The translations under genes and the position numbers were made by a program. The notes below the pieces were generated by a model. The model searched no databases, was not told where the DNA came from, and saw only the letters and a list, made by a program, of their open reading frames with translations. 64,000 nucleotides of DNA from Cryptomeria japonica (taxonomy: Eukaryota > Streptophyta > Pinopsida > Cupressales > Cupressaceae), in the NCBI RefSeq assembly GCF_030272615.1, contig NC_081414.1, positions 51,863,136 to 51,927,135 of the forward strand. Reading direction: 5' to 3'. Below are positions 1-11,200 of this stretch, piece by piece. Each line of letters starts with the position of its first letter. Within the stretch, counting starts at the first letter, position 1.

Positions 1-949
1 TAAAGGCTTTATGTCTTCAATAAGTTAACCTTTAAAGTCTTCTTAACCATTAATGGTTAACTAAACCTTCTTGCATGATTAGAGACTTTATCTCTAACTC
101 AACCTTCATCTAACTCAAGGGTCTCATCAAGCATTCATTGCTTTGACTATGGTTATTCCTTTAACCCTTGCACGAGAGTTTATCCTTTGGGTAAAAGCTT
201 TATCCAATGGATAACCTTAACCTAACCTTAACCCTTACCTCCTAAGGTAACCATCATGTGTTATCAAGCATTTAATGCTTCTTATATCTCCTCTTAAGTA
301 GTATTTTGTTGACAATTGTCACCATTTCATTGGTGGCAATTGTGAACATGGATTGATAACTTTCAATCCTGGCCCTTGTTAAGATTATCCAATCTTGACC
401 ATCCATTGCCCTATTTTTCCTATAAATAGAGCTCTCATTCTTCATTTTCATATCCAAGTCTTTAGTATCAAACTTATAGACATTTTGCTAAGTATCTAAT
501 TTTCATGCATAATCATTTTTAAATCAAGCATTTAGCCTCTTTTTGAATAGAAATCATATTAATAAGCATTTCTATTATCATAGCACTCTCATATTAGACT
601 AGTATATCATGATAGGATAGGTTTTACTAATGTTTTATCTTATCATCATATCCATGCTAGTTTAAATCATATTAGACATAATATCATGCATAACTAGGAA
701 TGCATTCATATTAAGTTGATCAAGCATCCCTCATTCTTGGAGTTGTTAGTCTTGAAGTCACTTTGCTCAGAGATTAGAGAGCAAAGGCATTGACTTGAGG
801 AATCCTATGAGATAGAGAACAATGGAACGTTCCTTGGGGAGTTGAGCTATTCAATATAGCTCCATAACTTGCACCAAGAGTCCCATTGGTGTGTAGACCC
901 TTTTTGAAACCAAAATTTCTGTTTCTTAGCAACATTTTTCCCACACACA
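1..949 (+). repeat. 5' LTR of Tat-1, truncated by the window edge
   Basis: Base 1 aligns with 22106 inside the 3' LTR, so the first ~509 bases of this LTR are missing from the window. It ends in CACACA four bases before the primer site. Differences from the 3' LTR are scattered point changes plus a few indels, as expected for an old insertion. Confidence 0.9.
421..428 (+). promoter_or_regulatory. TATA box of Tat LTR
   Basis: TATAAATA followed by GAGCTCTC. The same box is kept in all four LTRs of this family (22527, 34626, 54905), about 930-940 bases after the LTR start, so it marks the U3/R boundary region. Confidence 0.75.
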
Positions 950-953
950 TCTC

Positions 954-971
954 TGGCACCCACCGTGGGGC
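954..971 (+). other. Primer binding site of Tat-1
   Basis: TGGCACCCACCGTGGGGC starts four bases after the LTR end. Tat-2 has TGGTGCCCACCGTGGGGC at the same place. TGG is the complement of a tRNA CCA end. I have not assigned the tRNA. Confidence 0.7.
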
Positions 972-1037
972 TCAACCCCATAAAACATATCATTTTTGAT
1001 GCAGGAGTGATATTGCAAGTACGTGAAAAAGCCCTGT

Positions 1038-1292
1038 TAGCGCATTGGAACCTTCTGTTAGTGCTTAGAAACCGTTTGCTAGTGCATCTTGCTCACTGTT
1101 TAGCGCATTAGACCCTAACATTAGCGCTTTGAGAACTTAAGTTAGCGCATAACACTTTTGACTAACAACTGTAAAATCACAGCGCATTCATAAACTATTC
1201 TAGCGCATCCAGTGATCATATTAGCGCATAGTGTATATTCTGTAGCGTCTCTATGCATTTCTGTAGTGCATTGGTGTAATAGTGTAGCACAT
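1038..1292 (+). repeat. Array A1: TAGCGCAT motif at exact 21-bp spacing
   Basis: Motif starts are 1038, 1059, 1080, 1101, 1122 and 1143, then one 37-bp step, then 1180, 1201, 1222, 1243, 1264 and 1285. The consensus is TTAGCGCAT; several units are TAGTGCAT or TAGCACAT, the expected products of CpG decay. The bases between motifs are not conserved. The same 6+6 layout with one 36-37 bp step occurs in Tat-2 at 35245-35498. Not a CRISPR: only the 8-bp core repeats. Confidence 0.9.
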
Positions 1293-2840
1293 AGAGTTAG
1301 CAGAGAAGAAAAATTTGTAACCAAGGAAAATCATTTTAGGCTTGTGTAAGCCCACACTAACATTTGATTGCTGATAGATTTCATGCAGGTTCTAATCTTT
1401 TTGTGTAGGGGAAGGAGTTAGTTTAGAAGTTATCCTTTTTTTACTTTCTTTCAAAAGAAGTTAGTTAAAAATAATTCACTCTCCTTTTTGTACAAGTTAA
1501 AATAAACCTCATGTTTTCATTTTGGGATGCTTAAAATGAACCTCGGACCTCTTTTTGGTGTTTAAAACAAAAATTCATCTTCCTTTATTGCAAGATAAAA
1601 CGAACAACAAAATTCACTTTTGCTTTCCTCCAAGTTAGAAAAGGAAACACACTTCACTTTGGGCCTCTAAAAAGAACAAAACAAATTTATTTTTAGCGAG
1701 GGTAAAACAAACTTCACCTTCCTTTGGTGCCTAAAAGGATCAATTTTATTTTTGCAAAGGTAAAAGAACCTCCTCTTCATTTTATACAAAGCAAAGAGGG
1801 AAAGGTTTCTCCTATCGACTTTTAATTTTGTTGACCAAATCACAATTTACTTTGTTGACCCGGTTTATTCAAAGGTTTTTGAAAATACACACTTTGCTAT
1901 GAAAAGTTATAAAGAACACCATGATTTTTTGGAGCAAAATCTCCGACTAGAGGTTAGAAAAACATTGTCTTGAAGGTTAAAAAGAACCATTTTTTGCTTT
2001 GTCTTGAAAGTGGAAGGTATATGCTCTCCCCTTAATTGGGTGATCAAAAAGCCAAACCACTCTTATGCTTTATTCATTTCAAGAATTTACATCCTTTAGC
2101 AAGCCTACCCTCCCGAGTTGCTCTTAGAGTGCCATTTAAATGGTCGGTGAGAGGGGAACAACCTAAGTGGGAAACGACTTTACCGCCAAGTGTTCCAACC
2201 CACTATAAAAATGGAGGTTGATGAAACTCCCTTCAACGGTTTTGCTCAGCGATTAGCCTTCCCCAGTATCTTTATGATACGTAAAGCCTTTGTTCTAAAG
2301 GTTGGGAAGCCTCTCGAGGGAGTTTATCATTGAAGACCGAATAAGAAGCGTGACTAAAAACTTTAGAAATAGAAACTTTGAGCCAAGTTAGTATCCAAAC
2401 ATCTTCAATATCATAGTGCAACGGTGGGGAAGAATCCGCCCCTAAGATTACTCACCATATATCTCCCAAGATAACTACTCAATTATGAAGCAATTCATTT
2501 TAAGTTAATTTCTAGCAAAAGACAAAAAAATGGGCCTCCCCTAGGGCGTGACATGACTGTTTGAGCTAACGGAGTATCGAGGCTAGTGGGTTATGGTATT
2601 ATTGATGACTCTTGAATAAAGAGTCTATCTGATTTTGTCTTACTTGTATCCAAACCTGTGAAAACATTGGGGATTTCAACACATCCTCGCAAAACATACA
2701 CTATTTTTTTAGCATAGGCAAAATTGGTTACTTCTTTTATGCTGTGTTTTTAAGTTACTTTCAAAAAATTATCCATTAAAACAAACAAGTGTTGAAGATT
2801 TCTAGAAAACAATCAATAACAAAAAGCAACCAGGGTAGTT
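1293..2840 (+). other. Tat-1 leader between arrays A1 and A2, no gene
   Basis: Untranslated leader. It has purine-rich stretches with recurring AAAA-GAAC and TTTTG-GTG phrases, and short open frames that are not conserved. Tat-2 has a matching stretch at 35499-37064, so it is element sequence and not a separate insertion. Confidence 0.6.
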
Positions 2841-3191
2841 TAGCGCATAAGAGCAACATCCTAGAGAGTCTCAACCATATTATAGCACATGCAAACCAGA
2901 ACTTAGCACTTTCATCAGTCAAAATAACGCATAATCAGTATCATACTGGTAAACATTCCAGTAGCGCTCTGTGTAACCATATTAGCGCTTTTGAGCATCA
3001 ACATAGCGCATAGGAGGCTTAACTTAGCGCTTTGAGTCTAAACAACAACCCTTAGTCAAGACATATTAGTGCATAATCTTCCCAATCAGAAACAATTTTC
3101 AAACTCCGAGTTAGCGCAGGTAGCGCATAGGGAATTTGTTGTAGCGCATCTAGATCATCATATAGCACATCTAGTCTCAGTTTTAGCACAC
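2841..3191 (+). repeat. Array A2: second TAGCGCAT array, 21-bp register
   Basis: Motif starts are 2841, 2862 (degenerate), 2883, 2904, 2925, then +37 to 2962, 2983, 3004, 3025, +42 to 3067, +45 to 3112, +9 to 3121, 3142, 3163 and 3184. Most steps are exactly 21 and one 42-bp step is two units. The matching Tat-2 array is at 37065-37427. Confidence 0.88.
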
Positions 3192-3789
3192 GGTCAAAAC
3201 ACAGAAAAACAAAGAGTGAACCAAGAAGTTTTGGAAAATTTTATCATCAGTCCTAAACACCCTTTTGGGCCTTTTATCAAACTTACCATTAAAAATCCAA
3301 ACCAAATCATTAGAGAAAACATTTCCAAAATCAAGCAAGCATCCTTAAAACAAATTTGTTGAATCTAAAACTAGCTAGAGGTAAGACTTCATCCACCCAA
3401 AATCAGGTAGTACCATCACATTGATCAAAAGGTCCACCATCTAAATGGATTCTATCAAATAAATAACATATCGAGTTTAAATCTTAAGTTGTCAAATCAA
3501 GTTTCCATATCGGGAGACTCTTATCCATATCATTTGTCAGATTTTGTCATTGGGGAGAATCTAAAACTCTGCTTGATAAAGTAAGCTTTAGTTTTTCAAA
3601 CAAAGTATCTCAATCCAAACATCGAAGGAAACCATTGATCATTCATGTATGACCACTCATATTTTGAGAAGAATAAGTCTTCATCACAAAAATGAGTTGA
3701 AGAAGAGATAACCTAGTTCTAAAAAAGTTTCCAAACAAAATAAGTTTCTCTATATTAATCGCTAACTTTTTAAATCACATCGTGCATTC
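3192..3789 (+). other. End of Tat-1 leader, no gene
   Basis: AT-rich leader up to the first plausible gag codons. It aligns by eye with 37428-38034 of Tat-2. No conserved ORF seen. Confidence 0.5.
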
Positions 3790-6000
3790 TTGTGTCATTT
3801 GCAATTATATCTTCAAGGAAAATCAAATGAATTTGACAAAGAACCCTTAAGAAGCAGAGCTTACATTCAGAAAGCGACATTCAACCAATTCTTAAATCGT
3901 GGAGGAAAGACTAATCCTGCTTTATTCCCACGATTCTGCATCACTTATAACAAAGCTCGACCTGAACCACCAACCCCAGAATGAGAAGAAGAAAATTTTA
4001 TCCCCTTTGTCATAGAAAGATTCTACTAGATGCCTATTGTCACTCACTCTTAAAGAAACAAGCAAAGTGAACCACAACCAGAGTCAAGTATGGGTCGTAG
4101 ATTATCAAACCCTTTCGATTATACTGATCTGGTAGATACAGAGATCACTGAGGAACTTCTCCAAGAATATCAAGAAAACCCCTCATTCCAAAAGCTCATG
4201 GAAAGACTCATTGAAGCTCACAAATTAAAACATATGCTCATGCTAACTAGCAAAGGAGTTAGACTTCCGGAAGACTTCGATACTAAAAACTTAAGGAAGG
4301 TCGATGAACAAATATTTAGGACAAGGACTCAAAGTTATGCCTATCAAGAACAACAGAGAAAAGAAGAAATGGATGACCCTAAAATCATACCTAAACAACA
4401 TAACATACCTAAATACAACCATGCTTGAACTAGGGATAATGAAAGGGAAGAAGCTTTCCCTCGATGAACAAATGCACCCATGGTCGCTCTTACACAAGAG
4501 TTTCAAATGTTGCAAAGACATTTGTAGGACATGCAATAGGGGACCACAATACGATACTCCTTGGAGGAAATTGGTCCTTACCCCTTTGACAGGAGATTAA
4601 ACATGATACCTTTTCCCTCGTATTCAGATATACCAAAATATGACAAATACGATGGTAAAAGTGATCCCCGCGATCATGTTTGGGAATTTGGTACCATAAG
4701 CCTTGAATTTTCTCATGATGATACATACATAATGAGGCTATTACCAAGAAGTTTGGGAGGGAAAACAATCGAGTGGTTGTCTAGACTTACACCTCTCATT
4801 AGATCCTTTGATGAGTTGGTAAACAAATTTATAACACAATACTCCTATAATATTCAACACGTGATCACCATGTTGGATGTATGTAATACCAAATAGAAAA
4901 ATAATGAAACATTCATGGTATTTCTTTAGTGTTGGAGACATATGGTTTCGAGATATCCTTGAGATGTTCCTGAAAAGGAAAAGATGGAGATCTTCATCGA
5001 CAATCTGAATAGCGAGATGAGTTATCAACTCAAACTCCGGTGCATACCATCTTTTGCCAAGTTGATCGAAAACAAAATCCAAGTAGAGGAAGCATGCATC
5101 AAGAAAGGAACATTGAAGTTCTTTAAAGAAGGAAATAATTCATCCAACAGTCACTTTAACAACCAAAACAACAACAACACTTTAGACAAATCCAGATTCT
5201 AGACTAGAAACAAAAACATTGCTAATGAGGGAGGAACTGATGCTAATGATATGAAGTCCAAACAACTAGTATTGGCTTTATCAGGTAATCAACAAGCTAA
5301 GAAGAATTAAAAAAGTGTTAAACAAGGAACTAACACTTACCCACAAAATACCAATCGAGGACCTTCAAATTCAAACACCAACAACAATACCCAAACCAAC
5401 AACAATACCCAAGGCAACAACACTAATCGAGGGACTAATACAAATCAAAGGGGTAACACCAACACTTTCCTAAATAGATGCATCTACACACCTTTTGGGC
5501 AATCCTTAGAATCAACATTTTGTGAGCTCTTGGAAAACAAGATTATCACATTGCCAGCCATAAACAACTTTGAACCCTAGATCAAACCACCTTGGTGGAA
5601 TAACTCGCATTTCTATGATTTTCATCGAAACAAAGGACATCACACAAATTATTGCATAAGGCTTAAGAATATTGTTCAAGATATGATCGATAGAGGTGAT
5701 TTAATGGTTGATGGTCTCAAAACAAATGGTGATCACAATGCCTTTAAAAATCTTCTTCCAAATTACAACAAGGAAGGAGCTTCATCATCAAACGATACAC
5801 GGGGAGCTCACATAAATCATCTGTACAACAACACTATCAATCACATATCAACAGATGACAACCAAATAAATGTCATAAAGATCAAAGACAAACAAGACCA
5901 TACATCAATCAATGTGACAACCAGCGCTCAAAAATATGTCTCGGAAGGGCATACATCAACATCGACCACTATCCCCAAGACTAAATATGATTTGGTAAAT
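3790..6000 (+). pseudogene. gag: Tat-1 gag (capsid-nucleocapsid) pseudogene
   Basis: Encoded the structural protein that packages element RNA. One frame runs from an ATG at 3790 to the protease, broken by nonsense codons (for example at 3982, 4426, 4894 and 5200) but with no frameshift needed. The capsid-like part lies at about 4600-5060, with YDGKSDPRDHVWEF near its start and MLPRSLGG-type residues after it, as in plant Retrotrans_gag domains. An Asn-rich linker follows at 5150-5450. At 5609-5655 is a zinc-knuckle remnant, FHRNKGHHTNYC, whose first Cys has become Tyr. Tat-2 lacks this whole region. The start is uncertain, since an ATG at 4090 is also possible. Confidence 0.8.
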
Positions 6001-6543
6001 CAACTGCGGAGATCTCCTACTCAGATATCCATACTCAAGTTTCTCAAACTCTCACCAAAACATAAGCACGTCTTAGAACAAGCACTCATTGAAACAAATG
6101 TGCCTCAAGAGTTGGACATTGACAAATTTCAAGCCATGGTAGCTCATATGATAGGGCCTCATAATCTCACATTTTCCAAACATGATAATATCTCTTTGAT
6201 TCATCCATATAACACTCCCCTTCATATTGAAGTATTTGTCTACAAACATCAAGTTAAAAGAGTATTAATAGATGGGGGAGCTGGTCTCAATATCTGTACC
6301 TTAAAACTTATCTGTGCATTGGGCTTCTCTGAACAGTCTATTGATCAATACAAAAAGATAACCATCAAGGCATATGATGATGAAGAAAGATCATCCAAAA
6401 GAACCGTGATATTACCTATTCAGGTAGGACCGATAAAAAGAGACACTATGTGCCAAGTCTTGGACATAGACTTAACATATAATATTCTATTGGGTCATCC
6501 TTGGATACATGAAATGCAAGCAGTACCATCGACTTACCATTAG
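6001..6543 (+). pseudogene. Tat-1 aspartic protease domain
   Basis: Retroviral-type aspartic protease that would cleave the Gag-Pol polyprotein. The active-site motif LIDGGAGLN is at about 6268-6294; the usual D-S/T-G is D-G-G here, a variant common in this clade. A second conserved block, [10 protein letters not shown], is at about 6487-6516. It is in the same frame as gag and ends at TAG 6541, after which the same frame continues. Tat-2 keeps the domain at 38035-38600. Confidence 0.82.
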
Positions 6544-8050
6544 TGTGTCAAATTCCCATATAATGGACATGAGATTTCTATATCACTTGACAATAATCCC
6601 TTTCAACATTGCAATGCTATGGGGGCAACTCAAGACAACCTGGTTCCACACAACAGGGAAACTCCATCTTCCTCAACATTAGATCATCATCAGGAAAAGC
6701 TCAAATCTTTATCCATGGATTTCAAACAAAAGATGAAAATCAAAGAGCAAGGCACGAGAGAATACTCTTTTGAACCCATGTGTCTATCCAAATTACCAAA
6801 CTCACCAAAATCTCATGGGCAACCTTCTGCATTGACACATCAAGCAACATAGCCCATCACCAAGTTTGATGGAAAATTTATCCAACTGGGCACACTAGCA
6901 CATGAATCAGAAGAGAAAGACATCCTTAGTTGGCTATACAAGGATGAGGGAGAAGTCAGAGCTGCTACTCTGGAGGTAGCCATACCAACACAACAGTATG
7001 GAAAAGGATTCTTGATCATGCAACGGATGGGATACAATGACAAAGGTCCTATAGGGAAGTGTCAAGAAGGCATTACAAAGCCCCTAGACCCTCCTTCACA
7101 ATTTTCTCGAGACAAAACAGGACTGGGATATGGATACAGCATACCCCCAAGGCAAAAGAAAAAGAAATATCAAAAACCTCAGTGGAAAGCAAAGAAGAAA
7201 TACAACAACGACTCATGGAAAGAGGCACTACACCAAGCAATAGAAATAATAAGGAAAGAGAGAGAACACCAGAAAAAAGAGAAATGACAAGAGGAACTAA
7301 CCATTCAAAGGGAAGAAGCATCTTATGAGAAAGTGCACCATGTTCAGGAACCTATTCAAAACAAGATAGTGTCACCTCCTAAAGAAATCACTACTTCCCA
7401 AGGAGAAACAATGTATGAACAAATGCAAAAAGTACAAGAAGTCTCTGATTTAGAATTAGAGAAAACTACAAGACTAGTATCAATTATCAGAGATCTCTTC
7501 TCACCCTACAACATACCTGTCAGCAGCACTGAAAGGCTTTGGGATAGTACTTCTGAAAATAATTCTAATGACTATGAATCGGGTAGTTGTTCAAATATTA
7601 CTGAGGATGTCTTGGAAGGTGCTATACATTCACACACACCCCTTTCTCAGGAGGGACAAATCACAGAGTCTTGATTACTTGAATTCAGCCCACAACATAT
7701 CTACGAAGCTAAGGAGAACGAGCAGCGACACTATGAACAATTCTACATGGAAGATGATACCATCGAAGACCTTGACAATATCATTAACCTAACCAACATC
7801 CCAGACAACCTTAACGATACTTCTATGATGACACTTACCGTAGCCAACCTCGACCCACCAAATGACTCTCTACCGCTCATATTTCCTGATTTGATAGACT
7901 GGGACGAACTTGAACACCATGATATACCTATTTTCCCATAATATGAATCTATTGTCCATTACCTATGTACAGTCAACCTAGAAACAGGCTCTACCAGCGA
8001 ACAAAATAACGATATCTGCAATCGAGAGCGTGCCAAGTCTCCGAGTCGCA
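6544..8050 (+). pseudogene. Protease-RT linker with G-patch-like segment
   Basis: Continuation of the gag-pol frame. At about 6994-7137 lies a glycine pattern (GFLIMQRMGYNDKGPIGK, then TGLGY) that fits a G-patch, an RNA-interaction motif found downstream of protease in some retroviruses. A very basic Lys/Glu-rich helix follows (7150-7290), then an acidic stretch (7740-7940) with DDTIEDLDNIINL. Tat-2 has all three parts (38660-40145). The G-patch call rests on the glycine spacing and aromatic positions only. Stops at 6850, 7285, 7672 and 7939 break the frame. Confidence 0.6.
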
Positions 8051-8128
8051 AAAATTGTTAGCATTTGTGCAGAATATGTTGACATAATGATATTGTATGT
8101 TGTCATTGATGACAATATGCTGAAGAGT

Positions 8129-8280
8129 GAACCGGTATATTGAAAAGAGTGAACCGATATATTGAAGTTTTCAATAGGCAAAGAGAACCGGTATAACATT
8201 ATGAACTGGTATATGTGAAAAGGTGAAGCGGTATTATCGTTTGAGGTAAACTAGTATGTTGGTATGAGAACCAGTATATG
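8129..8280 (+). repeat. GAACCGGTATA motif cluster in solo-LTR U3
   Basis: Copies or near-copies start at about 8129, 8151, 8185, 8203, 8225, 8247 and 8268, most of them 18-22 bp apart. The position upstream of the TATA-like region suggests U3 enhancer units; this is inference. Confidence 0.65.
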
Positions 8281-8621
8281 AAGGTTTTGCATGACTACCG
8301 GTTGGTAGTCTCAACTTCAGGGTTTCTGGTTGAAGTGTTCCAAGCTTATGTGATGAGTTAGCATTGTAATGAAGATCAGATCGTGTTGCCACATCATCTT
8401 GAGTGCATGAAGGATCTTGCATGAAGGAGATCGATCCTATCTACCTCGAGAATGTGCAAAGTCTCTGTAAACAGTGGAGAATGCATGATGGTTATCGCAT
8501 TCATGAAGTGGTGAAGAACGAATGATGGAGAATGTCTTGAGTTCTGTTCAAGACCATTGTATTCAATGAAATGTGATTAACGGTCAGGACTGAACTGACT
8601 GTATTGGTAAACCTAAATATT

Positions 8622-8664
8622 TAGGGTTTAGGGTTTATGCTACCGACCTATTTTTTTTATATAA
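8622..8664 (+). promoter_or_regulatory. Telo-box and TATA region of solo LTR
   Basis: TTTAGGGTTTAGGGTTTA (two plant telomere units) lies just upstream of a T-run and TATATAAGG. Telo-boxes are known promoter elements of plant translation-related genes. A related AGGGTTTAGGGTTT stands downstream of the TATA box in the NA-1 3' LTR. Confidence 0.5.
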
Positions 8665-8888
8665 GGTCAATGTTGTTATTCATGTTTAGGCTATTGGAAA
8701 ATGGTGTGTGTGTATCTAAGTGCAGAGATACGTGATTCTTGCCAGACCAGATGAGATAAGAGGGTTGATTCCTGCATAATGTGTGTGTAGAAGGAAGGAA
8801 CTTAAGCGGATTTGCATTAGGCATTGAGTGCTATTATCACATCATTGTAATACCTGTTGATCTTTAACCACTTCAACAGTTGGAAAAT

Positions 8889-9049
8889 CCCTTAACTAGG
8901 TAGCCTTAACCAGCTTGCTGTAAATCCTTTAACAGGGTGACTCAAACTCATTGAGTTCTTGAAATCCTCTAACAAGGTAACCTCTAACAGGGTTTAACCC
9001 TTAACCGGGTATTTAGCCATCCCTTAACTGGGTGATCTCTAACAGGATC
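8889..9049 (+). repeat. Tandem CCTTAACNGGGT-like motif
   Basis: About eight short units: CCCTTAACTAGGT, CCTTTAACAGGGT, CCTCTAACAAGGT, CCTCTAACAGGGT, CCCTTAACCGGGT, CCCTTAACTGGGT and variants. It lies in the transcribed half of the LTR. Confidence 0.6.
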
Positions 9050-9550
9050 GGTTCCTAGGAGAACCTGTTGCAACAGTCTCTAATCGGACTAGGCTCCTAA
9101 TAGAGAGAACTTCTAAAGAGTTCAAAAGCAGCTTGTGGGTATTCGTCCCCACCGTGGTTTTTCCTAGTTGGGTTTCCATGTGAAAAATCTGTGTGTCATG
9201 TGTAGTATTTTTCATGTGATGATTTAAGTGATTTGTGTCTAAAGGTAAATCATGCTGAGCTAGCTGTTATTATATTTCTGATGATAGATTACCTATTCAT
9301 GCATAAGGGTGGAATGGAAGTGTAGTATTTAGTTGAGTAGAAATCTAAGTGATTAACTGGTTAATGCTTGTCATATTTATTCTTAGCTTTACCGGTTGCA
9401 CTCTGTTTTAGACTGGTGTTACTCTCTGTTAGACATTTGCAGTGTTTGCAGTCAAATCGGTTTGGGAAATTTTTTTGTGCCTATACTGATTCGCCCCCCC
9501 TTCTCAGTACTGGTTTGGTACTTATTGTTCATCATTGAGTTATCAAAAAT

Positions 9551-10660
9551 GAAAGAAACAAAGGATCTAATGCTGAAAACCAGTCAATGACAACACTAGA
9601 TCATGAAAAAGTCAAAATAAACGACGCATCTAAGGGTGAAAACCTTTTTAAGACACCTAAGGATGGGAGACTTGACACTCTTCCTGAACACTATTAGGAG
9701 CGATCACCCATATTGATTGAGCCCAATCAATCAATCAACATTGGTACAGAAGCAACAACTAAAAACATACACCTAGCAGAATCACTGACAGAAGAGGAAA
9801 AACCAGAGTTTATCATATTCTTCACAGAAAAGTAAATCGATTTTTCTTGGTCCTATGCTGATATGCCCAAAATTGATCCAAACTTAATCATGCATCATTT
9901 ATCTATTGCTCCACGAGCCAAGCTAGTCAAATAAAAGTTAAGAAAGATGCATCCGCATGTAGCATTAATGGTCAAAGCTAAACTAAAGAAATTATTAGAT
10001 GTCAGATTCATTCGACCTATAGACTATGCTAAATGGATTTCAAACATTGTACCAGTTTCAAAACCAGATGGAAGCATTAGAATATGCACATATTTTAGAG
10101 ATGTCAATAAAGCCTGTCCAAAGGATGAATTTCCTTTGCCCAGCATCGACATAATTGTGTACCTCACAATAGGCCATGCAATGCTCTCATTAATGGATGG
10201 TTTCTCTGGCTATAATCAAATCAAGATAGCCCTAGAGGATCAAGATAAAACAACGTTCACATGTCCTTGGGGAACGTATTGTTGGAATGTCATGCCTTTT
10301 GGCTTGAAGAATGCTGGGGCAACTTATCAAAGAGCGATGGCAACAATCTTTCATGATATGATGCACACCTTCATGGAGGACTATGTGGATGATTTACTAG
10401 CTAAGTCATTCACCTAGGCAAAATATCTAGGCATATTAGATAAAATATTTCAAAGATTGGAGAAACTCCAAGTCAGAATAAACCCTAAGAAGTGTGTCTT
10501 TAGGGTGATATCAAGAAAATTATTAGGCTACATTGTGTCAGCCAAGGGCATTGAAGTAGATCCAGTGAAGGTATAGGCCATCATGGAGATGCCACCTCCC
10601 AGGAACATTAGTCAACTCAGATCTCTACAAGGATGACTGTAGTCGATCAAGTGATTCATA
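9551..10660 (+). pseudogene. pol: Tat-1 reverse transcriptase domain
   Basis: RNA-dependent DNA polymerase of the element. Conserved blocks in order: GFIRP-like (here VRFIRP) at about 10001, PVSKPDGSIRIC at 10052, LMDGFSGYNQIKIALEDQDKT (first catalytic Asp) at 10190, MPFGLKNAGATYQRAM at 10292, and the catalytic YVDD at 10382-10393. The thumb continues past a stop at 10415 with NPKKCVF and LLGYIVSAKGIEVDP. The upstream part (9551-9940) aligns with 40090-40480 of Tat-2. Several in-frame stops (for example 9834 and 9932) kill it. The frame differs from gag only because the 1,495 bp of solo LTR plus duplication lies between. Confidence 0.9.
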
Positions 10661-11200
10661 GCCCAACCAGTAGATAAAAGTCTACCATTCAATCATCTGC
10701 TACATAAGAACATACCATTCAGATGGGAAGCCAAATGTGCGGAATCATTCTATCTAATCAAGCAATATCTAATGAATCCACCAGTTTTGGTACCACCAAT
10801 AGCATGAAAGTTGCTCATTCTCTACATACCAACAATGAACATATTATTGGGAGCACTATTAGCACAAGAAGATCAAGAAGGCAATGAACGAGCCATATAT
10901 TACATCAGTCAGACAGTAAACGGATATGAGCTCAATTACACATTCATTGAGAAGTCTTGTTTAGCTGTGGTATTCCCTTCTCAAAAGTTTTGTCACTACA
11001 TGATAGCTCACACAATCAAGCTAGAAGCAAAAATTGATCCTCTCAAGTATTTACTTAGTAAAACAACTCTTACAAGCCGACTGGCTAAATGGGTCATGAT
11101 TCTCAGTGAGTTTGATATCCAATACACAAAGCATCGGTCTATCAAGGGACAAGTAATTGCAGATCAATTAGCTGAAGCACCACTACCAGATAAGAAACAA
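10661..11200 (+). pseudogene. pol: Tat-1 RNase H (Ty3-type)
   Basis: First RNase H, which degrades the RNA strand during reverse transcription. Visible blocks are NHLLHKNIPFRW, ALLAQEDQEGNERAIYYIS, NYTFIEKSCLAVVFP (normally EKECLA) and KWVMILSEFDIQYT, then KGQVIADQLAEAP. A stop at 10805 (TGA) separates it from RT. It is collinear with 41211-41730 of Tat-2. Confidence 0.85.

Larger units (their letters stand above)
8056..9545 (+). mobile_element. Solo LTR inserted in Tat-1 pol
   Basis: Starts TGTTAGC and ends TTATCA, flanked by the 5-bp target duplication AAAAT at 8051-8055 and 9546-9550. Removing it restores the alignment with Tat-2 around 40085. There is no internal region, so it is a solo LTR of 1490 bp. 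It shares with the NA LTRs a CCCCACCGTGGTTTTTCC block (9147) and a GATTCGCCCCCCCTTCTCAG block (9490) near the 3' end, which points to a Ty1/copia-type family. Confidence 0.9.

Noticed and set aside
1038-3191. CRISPR-like regularly spaced array
   Set aside because: Only an 8-bp core repeats, spacers are 13 bp, and the setting is a plant retrotransposon leader.
2789-3362. Two open frames over array A2 with recurring Ala-His
   Set aside because: The periodic motif gives an Ala-His heptad in whichever frame it is read; the frames differ between units and are broken in Tat-2. Kept only as an alternative explanation of the 21-bp period.
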